Shown: piece after piece, positions 1 to 11,290 of the stretch
How positions within the stretch are numbered: position 1 is the stretch's first letter
Layout: each line of letters starts with the position of its first letter
Source of the DNA: Corbicula japonica
Taxonomy: Eukaryota > Mollusca > Bivalvia > Venerida > Cyrenidae
Direction of reading: 5' to 3'
Length of the DNA: 64,000 nucleotides
NCBI GenBank assembly: GCA_038501625.1
Contig: JAZAYU010000019.1
Span: 1,820,501 to 1,884,500 of the forward strand
Position numbers and translations under genes: made by a program
The notes under the pieces: model-generated
Databases searched by the model: none
The model's input: the letters and a program-made list of their open reading frames with translations, nothing else
What the model was told of the DNA's origin: nothing

Positions 1-180
1 TTCTAAAAATGGGACGCCTGACGTTAATGGGTAGTTAAAACAACCATCTTACTCTATGACCTTTAAAAAGTTATTGATGATATCATTGAATGAATGTAGG
101 GGAAAATTTAATGCCTATATTCCGGATTAAACAACGAATCACATTAAAAATCTTGAAGATTTTGATTTCCTTAAAAAACT
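1..180 (+). repeat. Interspersed repeat family D, copy
   Basis: Matches 35186-35350 in order: AGCATCTTA-type, GACCTTTA, ATATCATTGAATGAATGTA, GATGCCTA-type and CACATTAAAAATC-type blocks. Truncated by the window edge. Confidence 0.55.
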
Positions 181-228
181 TAAAAGTACTTGTATCGTAT
201 ATCAGTCACTTTTTTCTTGAAAAAAGGT

Positions 229-700
229 GAACTATGCATATCAGGAATGGTCAAATCCAGCAGACACAGCCTCCCCACACAGCCAAAAGCTAGAGATGAA
301 AATAGAGCATGGTTTTACAATAGTTTTACAATAATCAGTTTCAAAATGGACGCCACAAACAATTTACGAAAGTGAGAACCCGAGGGGTTACCACATTGGA
401 AATGTCAGTGGCAAAATAATTTGTTACTGGGGGTTTAAACCAGGTTCTATTGTGCACCAACCTCACACTTGCCCCAACAGGGCCTCGTATCACAAAACAA
501 GTTCAAGTTGTCTTGGTGAAATAACTCCAACCCACCCATCGGCTCAACAAAGTTGCATGCAAAGGAATACAAACATATAAAACATAAGAAGCTAATAGCA
601 TTGCAAAGCCAAAGGGGATAAAAGAAACGAATCGAGCTTCTATGTTCTTTTAAGAAGATTTCCCTTCATGTTTATAGCTGCTTTTAATGTAAATTTCAGG
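229..700 (+). repeat. Interspersed repeat family A, copy
   Basis: Contains ACACAGCCTCCCCACACAGC, GAGGGGTTACC, GTCAGTGGCAAAATAATTTG, GGTTTAAACCAGGTTCT and GCACCAACCTCAC, followed by ATCGAGCTTCTATGTTCTTT. The last block recurs at 21640. Long matches occur at 62790-63000 and 32870-33060. Confidence 0.75.
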
Positions 701-1536
701 AATTTGAGCTTGCAGGTAGTAACAGTTTATTGAAATAATAGCCAGAAAATGTCATTTTTTTAATTTTTACATGGGGTGGGGATACAAAAATGACTCTGTA
801 TAGGAGCATTTAAGGCCAAGCCAAAAAATTACTTGTACTTGTTTAAAATGTCATGCCTTTATGTAAGTCTTCAGTGGTCAAGTTTTAGAACATAAACGTG
901 GATTTTAGTTTTTAGAATTATTTATTTCTTCATTTTATACAATGTTTGAATATAACTAAAAATAATATAAGAGGCTTAAGATAAGTGTACACTAAATAAA
1001 AGCGGCTTCCCGGTTGGTTAAAAAAAGTTAGGGGAAACCCGTAAGACTCTATAGAAACATTAGCTGATATGCCAATATACATGTAGCTAAAAAAATAAAA
1101 CTCATTCTAAAAAACAGAAATTGTGTATTTCTGCAGCTGTTGGAACCAAAAATCTTTATCCAACACATTTTGGATAAGAAAACAAATACTTTTAAAATAA
1201 TGAATAAACAGGTTAGCCACAAGTAAATTTAGTCAATAGGCTAGGGTGGTAGTCTTCAAAGTGAAATTTGAGGTAGAAACTTAAGGTCATGGTGGTATGG
1301 AATCTATGTTTTATGTAGATTTATATTCAAACTTCATCAGAAGACCATGCCTGATATTGTCTAAGAATAAAGAAATCAAGAAGACTCCCAAGACTCTATA
1401 TAGAACATATAGGGAAACGCAATAGTGTACGCTGACCTTAAGGTAAACACAATCAAAGGGAGACCACTGGAATTGTGTGTGGTTTGGGCTAAACCCCGTT
1501 CGTTTTACGTAACAAAACGTAAAACTATCGACACCT
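701..1536. other. No gene seen
   Basis: AT-rich sequence without a supported reading frame or recognised repeat. Confidence 0.6.
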
Positions 1537-1538
1537 TA

Positions 1539-2882
1539 CAATACTGAAAATCATGAAATTGACAATCGGATCGGAAGCAGATCGGAAGCGGACCGCAAAT
1601 CCCGTCAGGTGCGCAATGGAAGCGCAATCGAATTGGAAACTAAATGGAATCGAAGCGAATCGCGTTGAGCGTTTGGATCGCCTAGAGTGAAAAACCGGAG
1701 CATTTTGACCGGATCGGAATCGCTTTGAACGTATCGATCGCATGGAATGAAAAGACCGGAGCGTTTTGACCGGATCGGATCGGGTCGCTTCTATTTATAG
1801 TTTTTCAGTTTTATATAGTAGCGATCCAAATTGCTTCTTCCGATTCTTTAAAACGACTTTAAACAAAGCAATTTTTGACAATAATTTAAATGAGTTTTCT
1901 GCTATTAAAAACTAGAAATAAAAACTAATTTAACGATAATTTGTAAATAAAACTGAAAATATGTTATAGTAAATGGTGTGTTTGCCATATTATGTTATTG
2001 AAATTAAGTTCGGAACCTTTTTGTATCAAGTGCCCTGTAAGCGAAAATACATAGGTTTATTATTGATGTTTCACAAGTTTTACTTCTATGTTACAGCATT
2101 AATTACGCAAAACGGAACGAATATTCTTATAAAGTATTTCAAAACTTTAATCAGCGTACATTTATGCTGAAAAATTGTTAAGCTCTTCAACGTTATATTC
2201 TGCATGTTTTGCTACTTCCTAGAGCGTAAATTAAGGCTAAAAAGGTTTATTAACTGCTTATTGATGCATAGGGACCAAAGGCATTTACTGACTAGATTTA
2301 CGCCAAACCAGCTGGGATCCTAAACATCTCAAATGAACATGAATCTCACTTATATCGGGTGTAATTTACGCTTATATTTTAAAACTGCAATGTAATAAAC
2401 GCTTACATTTAACTAATGTAAAATTTAGTAAGACGTCATTTTAGATCTAAAATGATCACTTTACTTTGTTAGTAACCACGGTGTTTAAACAATAACATTA
2501 AACAAAACTGCAAATAAGAAAAATGTCACAGAAATGTAAATTCAGTGCTAGATGCGTTATAATTATTGACCAATGAAAAGCGGGAGCGTAAAGATCGGAA
2601 TCGGAAGAATCGGTTTGAGCCTAAAGATCGATTGGAGCGCATTGTCTGGCGTTATAGTTAATGACCAATGAAAATCGGGAGCGATAGATCGGAATCGGAA
2701 GAATCGACTTGAGAGTAAAGATCGTTTTGAGCGCATTGTTTGGAGTGAAAAAAATTGAGTGCAATCGAATTGGAATTGGACCACAATAAGAATGGAATCG
2801 GATCGGTTATATATGACATTAGAATCGGAGGCGGACCGGACCGGAATCGGAAAAATTGTCAATTTCATAATTTTCAGTACTG
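1539..2882. mobile_element. Non-autonomous TIR element rich in GATCGG-type subrepeats
   Basis: The left end CARTACTGAAAATCATGAAA matches the reverse complement of the right end with two mismatches over about 28 bases. TA flanks both ends (1537-1538 and 2883-2884). Both flanks of the interior are packed with short repeats of GATCGGAATCGGAAG and AGCGCATTG type. These include a direct duplication of about 85 bp (2562-2649 and 2650-2745) and shorter ones at 1660-1790. No transposase is visible. Confidence 0.7.
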
Positions 2883-2884
2883 TA

Positions 2885-3504
2885 TATATTTTAAATAAAG
2901 TTAAAATAACACCCTAAAAATTAAATATTTCCAAAGTTTAGAACCGTGTCTGCGTTCAGAATATGCGTTCAAAATATTGCCATTTGACGTCATTTTGATT
3001 GTCTTACACATACGCAGTTGATTTAATCATTATATCGATAATATCAGGAATGCCATCTCTATAGCCAACGGTAAACCGCTGACTAAAACAGTATATTACC
3101 CGCACTTAAAATCAAAAAAAAAGAAACTGGTTAAGGAGAAAGAAACATTTGCAAAGCTTCATCTATTAACTATATAACTATAGTTATTTCATATTTCATT
3201 TTAAGGCCAATATTTGTAGGTATTCATTGAAATCTTACATTAAATGCTATCTTATAGCTTTAATTGATTTGGTTCCAAACAAGTTCTTCCATGTCTTATC
3301 AGATATACGCAGTTATGAAAATTCATAAAACCCGAATGACAGAAAGCGAATTTATTTTAAAATATTCGTATAAATAATCGACGGAAATCGCATTTTGTCG
3401 AGACAAAAAGCTCAACAAATGACATAACACAACACTACACTTAGAATAATCTTATAATCAAAACAAGCAACTGCTATGATAAAGTGGAGTATTTCATTCA
3501 TAAC
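2885..3504. other. No gene seen
   Basis: AT-rich spacer between two TIR elements. Nothing recognised. Confidence 0.6.
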
Positions 3505-3506
3505 TA

Positions 3507-4867
3507 GAGAGGTTGAGATTAAAGACGTGTACGTGTAAGCTACAAGTTCACGTACACGACACTGTTTTCATGAAAAGCGTTTGAGAAAAGCGACTTGTAA
3601 ATTGTACGTGTACTTGTAGTTTTCCAAAGTGAGATAGAATGCTTTTCGGTTTTCTTCTATTTTAGTCCTCAAAATAGAGTACGTTATCTATACATTCACA
3701 TTCACGTGACAGACAAGAATATTTGAATATGGTTGTTGATTAAATTATATAACGAGAAAATACACTTCGCAAATTCTCATTTTGGTTAGGCAACGTTTCG
3801 TCTCAGCCAAGTTTGACGCTCGCAGAGTACTCAAACTTATACAGATATACATGTATACAGAAAAACGTCTTGTTCAAGAACGGTAAAGTTATCACTATAA
3901 CACGATATGATTGGGAGAAAATGATAGGCACCATCATATCGCTTGTTATATATATTTGGGTTTTAACAATAGACGAATTTCAATTATTCAATATAAGTAA
4001 CAGGAAATGTATTCATAAGATATAAATTTTCATTAATGACTATATAATATTTTTAAAAGATTATCTTACATAGCTAGATAAAAAAAATTAACAAGTATCG
4101 AATTTACAATACAAAAATGTATGATGTATATAAAATTTAGTGATTAAAATAAAGTGTTGTCAAACATTATAATTATCACAATAATCAGGGGAGGCGACTC
4201 TTCGTTGTATTGCAGTCATGATCTACAAGGCAGTAAATATTCCACGTTTTTCAATTCCGTGAAGAAGGTACCTTTTACGTTGATAACTTGTATAATGACT
4301 TGTACGGTATTTAAGAAACGCATACATTGATGAGGTAGTACCCAAATGATTTTCGCTACACGTACACGTAGGCGTACCCGTCTTACATCTCAAACGGCAT
4401 GTCAAGTAAAACTCACTTCTCGCCAAGGATAGTAAGAACTCTTAAGCATGATTCTTTTTCTATTTTGTTGTGTTTATGTGATACTTTTTTATCGAAACCA
4501 ATAGATATATATCATAAATGTGTCTTATATTGAACAGGAAATTGATAAATGATCAAACTTATGGACAGCTAAACTTTTACTTTTCGGAAATAACCGATGT
4601 TGTTTTCGTTGAATCTTTATACAGAAACTAAGAAACAAAAATATATATCAACTATGGCCAAAGTCATTTCCCGATATTTTAACAGATAAATTAGCAGCAA
4701 TCTACAAGTACTTGGCGTACGTGTAGACATTCTGTACATTTCTGTACGGAGATAACGTGTAAAATGACTTGTAGTAAACTTTATCTACACATGTATTGAT
4801 GACGTAAAACGCAGAAATATCTACTACACGTACCCGTACACGTACACGTCTTTAATCTCAACCTCTC
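3507..4867. mobile_element. Non-autonomous TIR element with 31-bp perfect inverted repeats
   Basis: The 31 bases at 3507-3537, starting GAGAGGTTGAGATTAAAGAC, are the exact reverse complement of 4837-4867. Both ends are flanked by TA (3505-3506 and 4868-4869). No transposase frame lies inside. Variants of the ACGTGTACGTGTA subterminal motif recur in both halves. The segment 4267-4395 resembles the right end 4741-4867, so an older end or a nested copy is included. Confidence 0.8.
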
Positions 4868-4869
4868 TA

Positions 4870-6169
4870 TTGTTTAAATATACATCTCACACGAATTGTC
4901 CCTCAATATGGCCGACAACATCACATCTACAACAAAACATTAAAAATCACTGACTAATTAACACCGGCTTTATTTAACATGTTTAAGGCTTAAAATTTAA
5001 TTCAGCAGCGGTGAATTTTTAACTTAAGGTAATTTTAATATATAACTAGTATGTGTCAGGTGAAAAAAAACATTTTTCTTTTTTCAGTTGTTTTGAGTCT
5101 CCGCTTTTATAAACGCGGCGTTTCCTAATACGTACATTTCTTTTTATTTAATAGAAGTACTGAAGTAAGCATTTCCCAAACAGCCTGTAGAATTTATAAA
5201 CATCTAACCTTAAATCTTTTATCTTGAATTTGTGCGCATACTCGAAGATAGAAGTTTCTATGCACAAATTTCTGTATAAGTGATGAAACAAATAGTTGAA
5301 TGCTTTGTGGAAACTTCTTATTATAATGTCAGAAATACCTCCAGTTCTGAGGAAATATCATTATTCAACAAAGCTAAACTAGACTTAATTAATCTGGTAC
5401 AGTAAGATTATTTTTGCTGAGATTTGGAAAGAAATTCAAAAGAAGAATGAAGAAGACAAAATAACTGACGTAAATGGCAAATCAGTCTGATTTGACCGAG
5501 CTTGATTGAAATATTGATTGAATCAAACATTAATTCCACTTAATAAATAAACCGATCACAATAACTTTCTTCAAATATTACATGTTATCTTTACGGATAT
5601 TTTTACTCTTTTTTTAATGAATTTTAAAGCTATAAATAGGTGTTTGCTTCTTGATCTTATTATATATTGTAACTATTTGATACCATTGTTAAGTTCAATA
5701 ACCGAATAGAGACCTGAAAAATAATGCACAATTGCTGTCTGATAGAAATTAACCCGCTGGTTCAGTTATCAATTCAAGAACGAACATAAGTATGAAGAAA
5801 ATATATACCGTTCCCAATTTTAAATTTACACTCTGCTAACAGAAACATGATATACCAAACAATGTTAAGATTATAACATCAATAATGTCTACAAACAACA
5901 CACTTTTAATTGCGTTAATTCGCAAAGTGTCTGACAGTATGTTGTGTCATGTATGTTGCTTCTAAAACGAATGTTGAATAAGTCCAAACCAAATAACAAT
6001 AAAAGTACGATTATGATATTTGTAATTTATAACCAAATCGATGTTTCCTTTATTGACGATTGTGGGACAATTGTGTGTTTCCGATTTACTACGTTTGAAC
6101 ATTACATTTTACCTGCGCATTGTTTGCATAACATAGATGCAATATGCAAACTTGATACATAGTGTATGG
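4870..6169. other. No gene seen
   Basis: AT-rich spacer. A 72-codon frame at 5944-6162 has no recognisable features and is probably chance. Confidence 0.55.
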
Positions 6170-6262
6170 AAAACGAACTTTGAAAGCCACCGAACACAAC
6201 AAATATCAAAATATTGCAGAATTAGTTTCAGTGAGCCTGTTATGAGCAGAAAGGAAATGGAT
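6170..6262 (-). repeat. Interspersed repeat family B, copy
   Basis: Minus strand: TTGTGTTCGGTGGCTTTCAA, preceded by a CTGCAATATTTTGATATT block. Confidence 0.6.
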
Positions 6263-6294
6263 ATAACCGTTTACTCCGCCTAGCATCGGATCTT

Positions 6295-9200
6295 TATTTT
6301 TTACGTTTCAGGCCCCAAAAGGGTAACCTCATTTATTCAATTAGAAGTTACAGAATTACATTTAAAGTATATCGCAAGATAACATGATAACATAATCAAG
6401 GTTGCATTTATACCATAAAATAATGAATATGATAATAAATGTGTAATGTTATTGCCATATATTGCATCGTGGAGAAATGAGTCTGAAACGTGCATGTTCA
6501 TGTTTTTCATAAAATCACAGGACATGAGTTGGAAAGAATATTGCAATTCTTCAGCATGTTTTTTTAAGGTTAATCTATAGTAGTGTTTGTTTTTATTAAA
6601 TGGTTTTACATGAGCCTTTAATTTGTTATACAAGTATGTTATGGTTGCGTCAAGTTTTGCAAAATGTCCAGTATATTGCCTAAAGTCACTTGCAACGGCG
6701 TATTTGTTTGGTTTAAATATAGGATATATTTTCGATTTCTAATTTTGTGTTTTAAATAGTTTTCGAAATGAGGAATTGTCAGTATAGAATTACAGTCGTC
6801 TTTAAATTTCGTTTTGTAAATAAAATATTTTACTAGGATTGTAAAAAAACCTGACAATTTCACTTTCGTTGCTTGAGTTAAGTAAAAAAACTTTTTCATC
6901 ATCAGTTAAGGTAATATTGAAATGTATATTCGCCCATTGTTTAACAGCTGTAATAAATGATTTTACTTTGTTACATTCCAAAAAAGGTGATAAATTGTTT
7001 CACATTCTTCGTTACAATACGAGCACAGATTATTCTGAACTTTGTTTATTTTGAATAGAAAAGATTTTGTCACTAGAATTTTGTTATTAAGCTTAAATTG
7101 AAAATCTTTTAGTTTTATTTCCTGTATATCCATTAAATTTTTATACATTATTTTAAAATCGTTTTGATTAAAATTACCAAAATGTGGCGACCATTTCAAA
7201 GATTCATGTATAGTTTGTGTGTCCGTCAAAATATCATAAAAGTTCCTACATCCTTTTTTGTATTTAATAAGGTATTTCAAATGAGTGTTTAGGTGCATGT
7301 TTCTTTTAAGCATTCTGTAATTCTCGTTATTTTGTCTGATTATAAGTTTCCATTCATTTGGGATACTCATTAATAGTCTTTGATAATCTAAAAAGGTGCC
7401 TCTAATATTGTAAATATTTTGCAACTGATTAAATGTGTAAAATTCACCGTCATCGTTTATTATGTCTATTAAAACTGCAATATTTTTGTCGTACCAATGT
7501 TTGTAAAAAAGCGATTTATTTACAAAATTGTGATTATACCATAATGGAGAAAAAAGAATATTATACGCATCGTTAATTTGTATCTTCCTGCAAAGAAAAC
7601 TCCAACTTTCTAATACGTTTTTCCAAAATGGATTTTGCAATTCTGTTAACTTTTCTTGTGTAAAATTTACTCCCAAAGTTATTATTTCTTTAGAATTAAA
7701 ATGTGCTAACGCTCTCCAGCTTTCGCACCCCGAAACGGCTAGTTTTCTAAGCCATGACAGTTTCAGCCCAAAAATGAATTTTTTTAATTTATCATTCCAA
7801 GACCCCCGGCATCGATATTTCGTACCGACTGAGTTCTTTTGATCTTATCGGGACCATTATTCCATAGAAATTTGTAACATGTTTGTTCAATATATGTTAA
7901 TAAATCTGATGGCGGATTGGGAAGAGAGATGAATAAATGAACAAATCTTGATATAATAAGAGATTTTATAATAGTGATTTTTCCAAATAATGTTAAATTT
8001 CTCTTTGACCAAATGTTTATGGTAAGTTCACATTTTGCTTTTATTTCATTAATATTTTGCTCCCATATGTTTGATACATCTGCTGAAAAATTGACACCAA
8101 GTATTTTTATAGGTCCTGTCGTCCAATCTAAAGCTACATCTCTACATAATTTAATATTCGAGTTAGTTCTAGAACCAAACCATACAGCTTTTGTTTTTTC
8201 AACATTTATTTGTAAGCCTGATAGTCGATAATATTTATCTAATGTCAATAAACATGATCTAAGTGACATTTCTGAACCGTTAAGAAAAATTTGCGTATCA
8301 TCGGCATATTGGCATAATTTATGTTCGTAATTGTTTAAAGTAACACCTATTATTGCTTTGTTGTTTCTTATCATCAGACTTAATATTTCTGCACAGATAA
8401 TAAAAATGTACGGGGATATTGGGTCCCCCTGTCTGCAACCACGTGACAGTTTGAAGAAGTCAGATAAATAACCATTTTGTGAAATACACGTTTCGGCCCC
8501 ATTTTGAAATAATTTGATCCATCGCTTGAACGATGTGCCAAACCTATAAAAATTAAGAACTTTGTAAATAAATGCCCATGATATAGAATCAAATGCTTGT
8601 TTAAAATCAATTGATAGTAGCAATCCCTCTTTATTTTGTAGTTTAGATTCAAACAAAATATCGTAAATAATGCGTAAATTTTCTCCAATAAATCTTCCAG
8701 AGATAAATCCTTTTTGATCGGGATGAATAATTTCATCTAAAATTTTCTTAAGACGGTTTGCAATTACAGATGAGGCAAGTTTATAAACAACATTTAAAAG
8801 CGATATAGGTCTCCAGTTTTTCAAAAATGTCTTATCTTTATTTGGTTTTGGTAAACACGTAATAACCGCTTGTACTTGTGTAACAGATAATTTCCCATTT
8901 CTGTATGCATAATTAAGTGAACCTAGAACAAATGTTGATAAATCATTCCAGAAAAATTTGAAAAATTCAGTAGTATAACCATCCAGACCTGGACTTTTAT
9001 CGTTTTTCATGTTTGATAACGCTACACTTAATTCGTTAAGAGTAATTTCACCTTCCAAACTTTGTACTTGAATTTCGGTTAATTTATTTGGATTATCACC
9101 AATAATATTTTCTAGTGGAATATCATCATAATTTTCAGTTTCTGTATAAAGTTGTTTATATTAATTCATTTGATATTGTAAAATTTCTTGAACAGTAGTA

Positions 9201-10568
9201 TACTCCTTATTTGTTTCATCCTTTAATTTACAGATTGTTTTATTTAAATAATTTCTCTTTTCTAGGTTAAAGAAATAGCTTCTAGGTTTTTCTCCTAGAT
9301 CTTCATAACGACATTTTGATCTCAAAATTACACCTTCGATTGTTATTTTCCTTAAATTTTCTAATTCAGCTTTTTTGTTTGATAATTCTGTTATTAAATT
9401 ATTATCAATATTTTGGAAGTTTGCCGATATACGTTTTTCTAAAATATCAATAGTTTTCTCAATTTCCGTTTCCGCTTTTTTAAATTGTTTTTTCTTGTAA
9501 GCGCTGTATTTAATCGTTTCTCCTCTTAAAACGGCTAAAAAGGTTTCTAAAAATAATTGGTAATTTATGTTTAACTCTATATTATTATTATTATGATTAT
9601 ATGTGTTTATTGCATTATTATCAGTTTGTTCTACTCGGTGCTGGTCAATTAGTTGTTTCAATGTGTTTTTAACAATATTAACGTAATGTTCGTCTTTTAA
9701 TAGTGAATTGTTAAATTTCCAGAAACCTGGACCCCTTTGTACTTCTGATATTTTAATTTTTAGTAAAATACCCTTATGATCAGTTCTATAACTTGTTATT
9801 ATATTGCTATCTGTAACGAGATTTTGAGTTTCGCTATTTATAAGAAAAAAAATCTAATCTTGATTGTTTTCTAACTGGATTAAGTCTTTGCCATGTGTAC
9901 TGACGCTTTTCTTCGTGCATAACTCTCCAAATATCTATGTATTCTTCACTATTTATATAATTTAAAATAACATTTCTTGATTTGGGATTATTAACATGTA
10001 AGTGATTTTCATAATCTAATGCGGGATTAATAACAAGATTCCAGTCACCGCAAATTATAACATACTCGTTATTAATATCATTTATCATGTTAAATAGAGA
10101 TTAAAAAAATACAGGATTCTCATCATTTGGGCCGTAAATGCTCACAAGAGTTAACTGTTTGCCACATATTATTGTGTCTAATATAACATAATTACCATAA
10201 TTAATGTTCTCTGTATATAGTTTTTCTACTTTATATTCAAAACTGTCACGAAACAAAATTAAAACGCCACGACTGTTGCTTAAGAAAGGACAAATATATA
10301 TCTCGTTTCCCCATTCTGCTTTAACGTAGGAGGACATTTTTGGAGTAATGTGTATATCCTGTAAACAAATAACATCATATTTTTTCTGTCGCAAATAATG
10401 AAAAAGATCTCTACGCTTTTGTGGGTTTGCAATGCCTTGACAATTCTGTGAATAAACCAGTATATTTTCACCCATATCGATTGACTATAATCGTGGTACC
10501 ATGACTCAAATTGCTTGACAAAGAAATCCATGCTGAAGGTTTTGCAAAGTAAAAGAGAATAAACGAAA
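6295..10568 (-). mobile_element. L1/Tx1-like non-LTR retrotransposon (LINE), copy 1
   Basis: Minus-strand LINE bounded by an identical 15-bp direct repeat, CTAGCATCGGATCTT, at 6280-6294 and 10569-10583: a target-site duplication left by insertion. It encodes an ORF2-type protein with an endonuclease, a reverse transcriptase and a C-terminal Cys/His motif. The 3' end is A-rich (GGGGCCTGAAACGTAAAAAA in sense). Only about 93 bases precede the ORF2 start at 10475. ORF1 is therefore absent, and the copy is probably 5'-truncated just upstream of ORF2. Nonsense and frameshift lesions make it inactive. Confidence 0.92.
6639..10475 (-). pseudogene. LINE ORF2 (endonuclease + reverse transcriptase), decayed
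   Basis: Reads from MGENILVYSQNCQG (apurinic-type endonuclease N-terminus, 10475) through SIYGPNDENP. A TAA then interrupts the frame at 10101, and the same frame resumes with ICGDWN. A base added to a T run near 9845-9852 shifts the frame; a coiled region follows (9661-9161) ending in a TAA. The reverse transcriptase (9058-7784) has GLDGYTTEFF, IDFKQAFDS (motif A), SRGCRQGDPISPYIF (motif B) and the catalytic YADDT (motif C). A TAA near 7784 and later frameshifts break the C-terminal part, where a CSYC...H-type zinc knuckle is visible near 7020-6960. The enzyme would nick target DNA and copy its own RNA; this copy cannot. Confidence 0.9.
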
Positions 10569-10583
10569 CTAGCATCGGATCTT

Positions 10584-11280
10584 AATATTTATAAAACTGT
10601 AAGTAAAAGTGTATTGTAAAGTTGTATTTATCAAATGAATAATCCATGCCATTTACTTTTCCTTGAAACAAAACAACCTAAAATTCGTCGATTATGAAAA
10701 CGTAAAGCCCGTAAATTAAATTTTACAACGTTGTTAAATCAGAGACTTCCACACTCACCTTTAAATTACCACTTTACAATGAAAAAGTATACTTGATAAA
10801 CCAGGCGAATGCATTGCAATGCAATGCGTATAACTTATGAAGAGGTAGCAGGCTGAGTCCTTTTTAAAGTTGGAATTATCTACGATCATATCTTAATGGT
10901 ACTTTGTTGCTTCAAATCAAACAAAGAGTGAGCCCGAATTAAAGGCGCCGAAATTATAATAAATGAACTGGTCAATAAGAAGAACGAGGTGAAACAAACA
11001 AAGAAAAAACATTAGTTTTAACAAAAGATGACATTGGTCAGTCCACAATGACTTCAACTTTATGTTAGGCTTGAAACCGAATCAGCATATTTGTCGTGTT
11101 CGGTGGCTTTCAAAGTTCACATTTCACAAATATTTAATGTGATGTCGACATTTAGCTGAGCGAGTGACCTTTTGGAATCAATTGTTACTTTGTTTGTTTA
11201 AAACATACATGTAACATTGTGTCTTTGGTTGTGCTAGCCGACACAGTGCGGCGTCTCTTGAGATGCCTATCATATCTCTA
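10584..11280. other. Spacer between LINE copies; interspersed repeat pieces
   Basis: ACAACCTAAAATTCG, AAAGCCCGTAAATTAAAT and GCGGCGTCTCTTGAGATGCC recur in order at 19690-19890, which defines another low-copy repeat. A family B fragment lies at 11090-11135. Confidence 0.5.
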
Positions 11281-11290
11281 TCTGTTATCC

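Noticed and set aside
2436..2455. 20-bp perfect palindrome TCATTTTAGATCTAAAATGA
   Set aside because: It lies inside a TIR element and is short enough to be incidental.
3813..4426. Short reading frames inside the TIR element
   Set aside because: They lie within repeat motifs, resemble no transposase and are not conserved.
6337..6633. 98-codon minus frame
   Set aside because: It lies in the 3' part of LINE copy 1, downstream of ORF2, and the matching region of copy 2 does not keep it.
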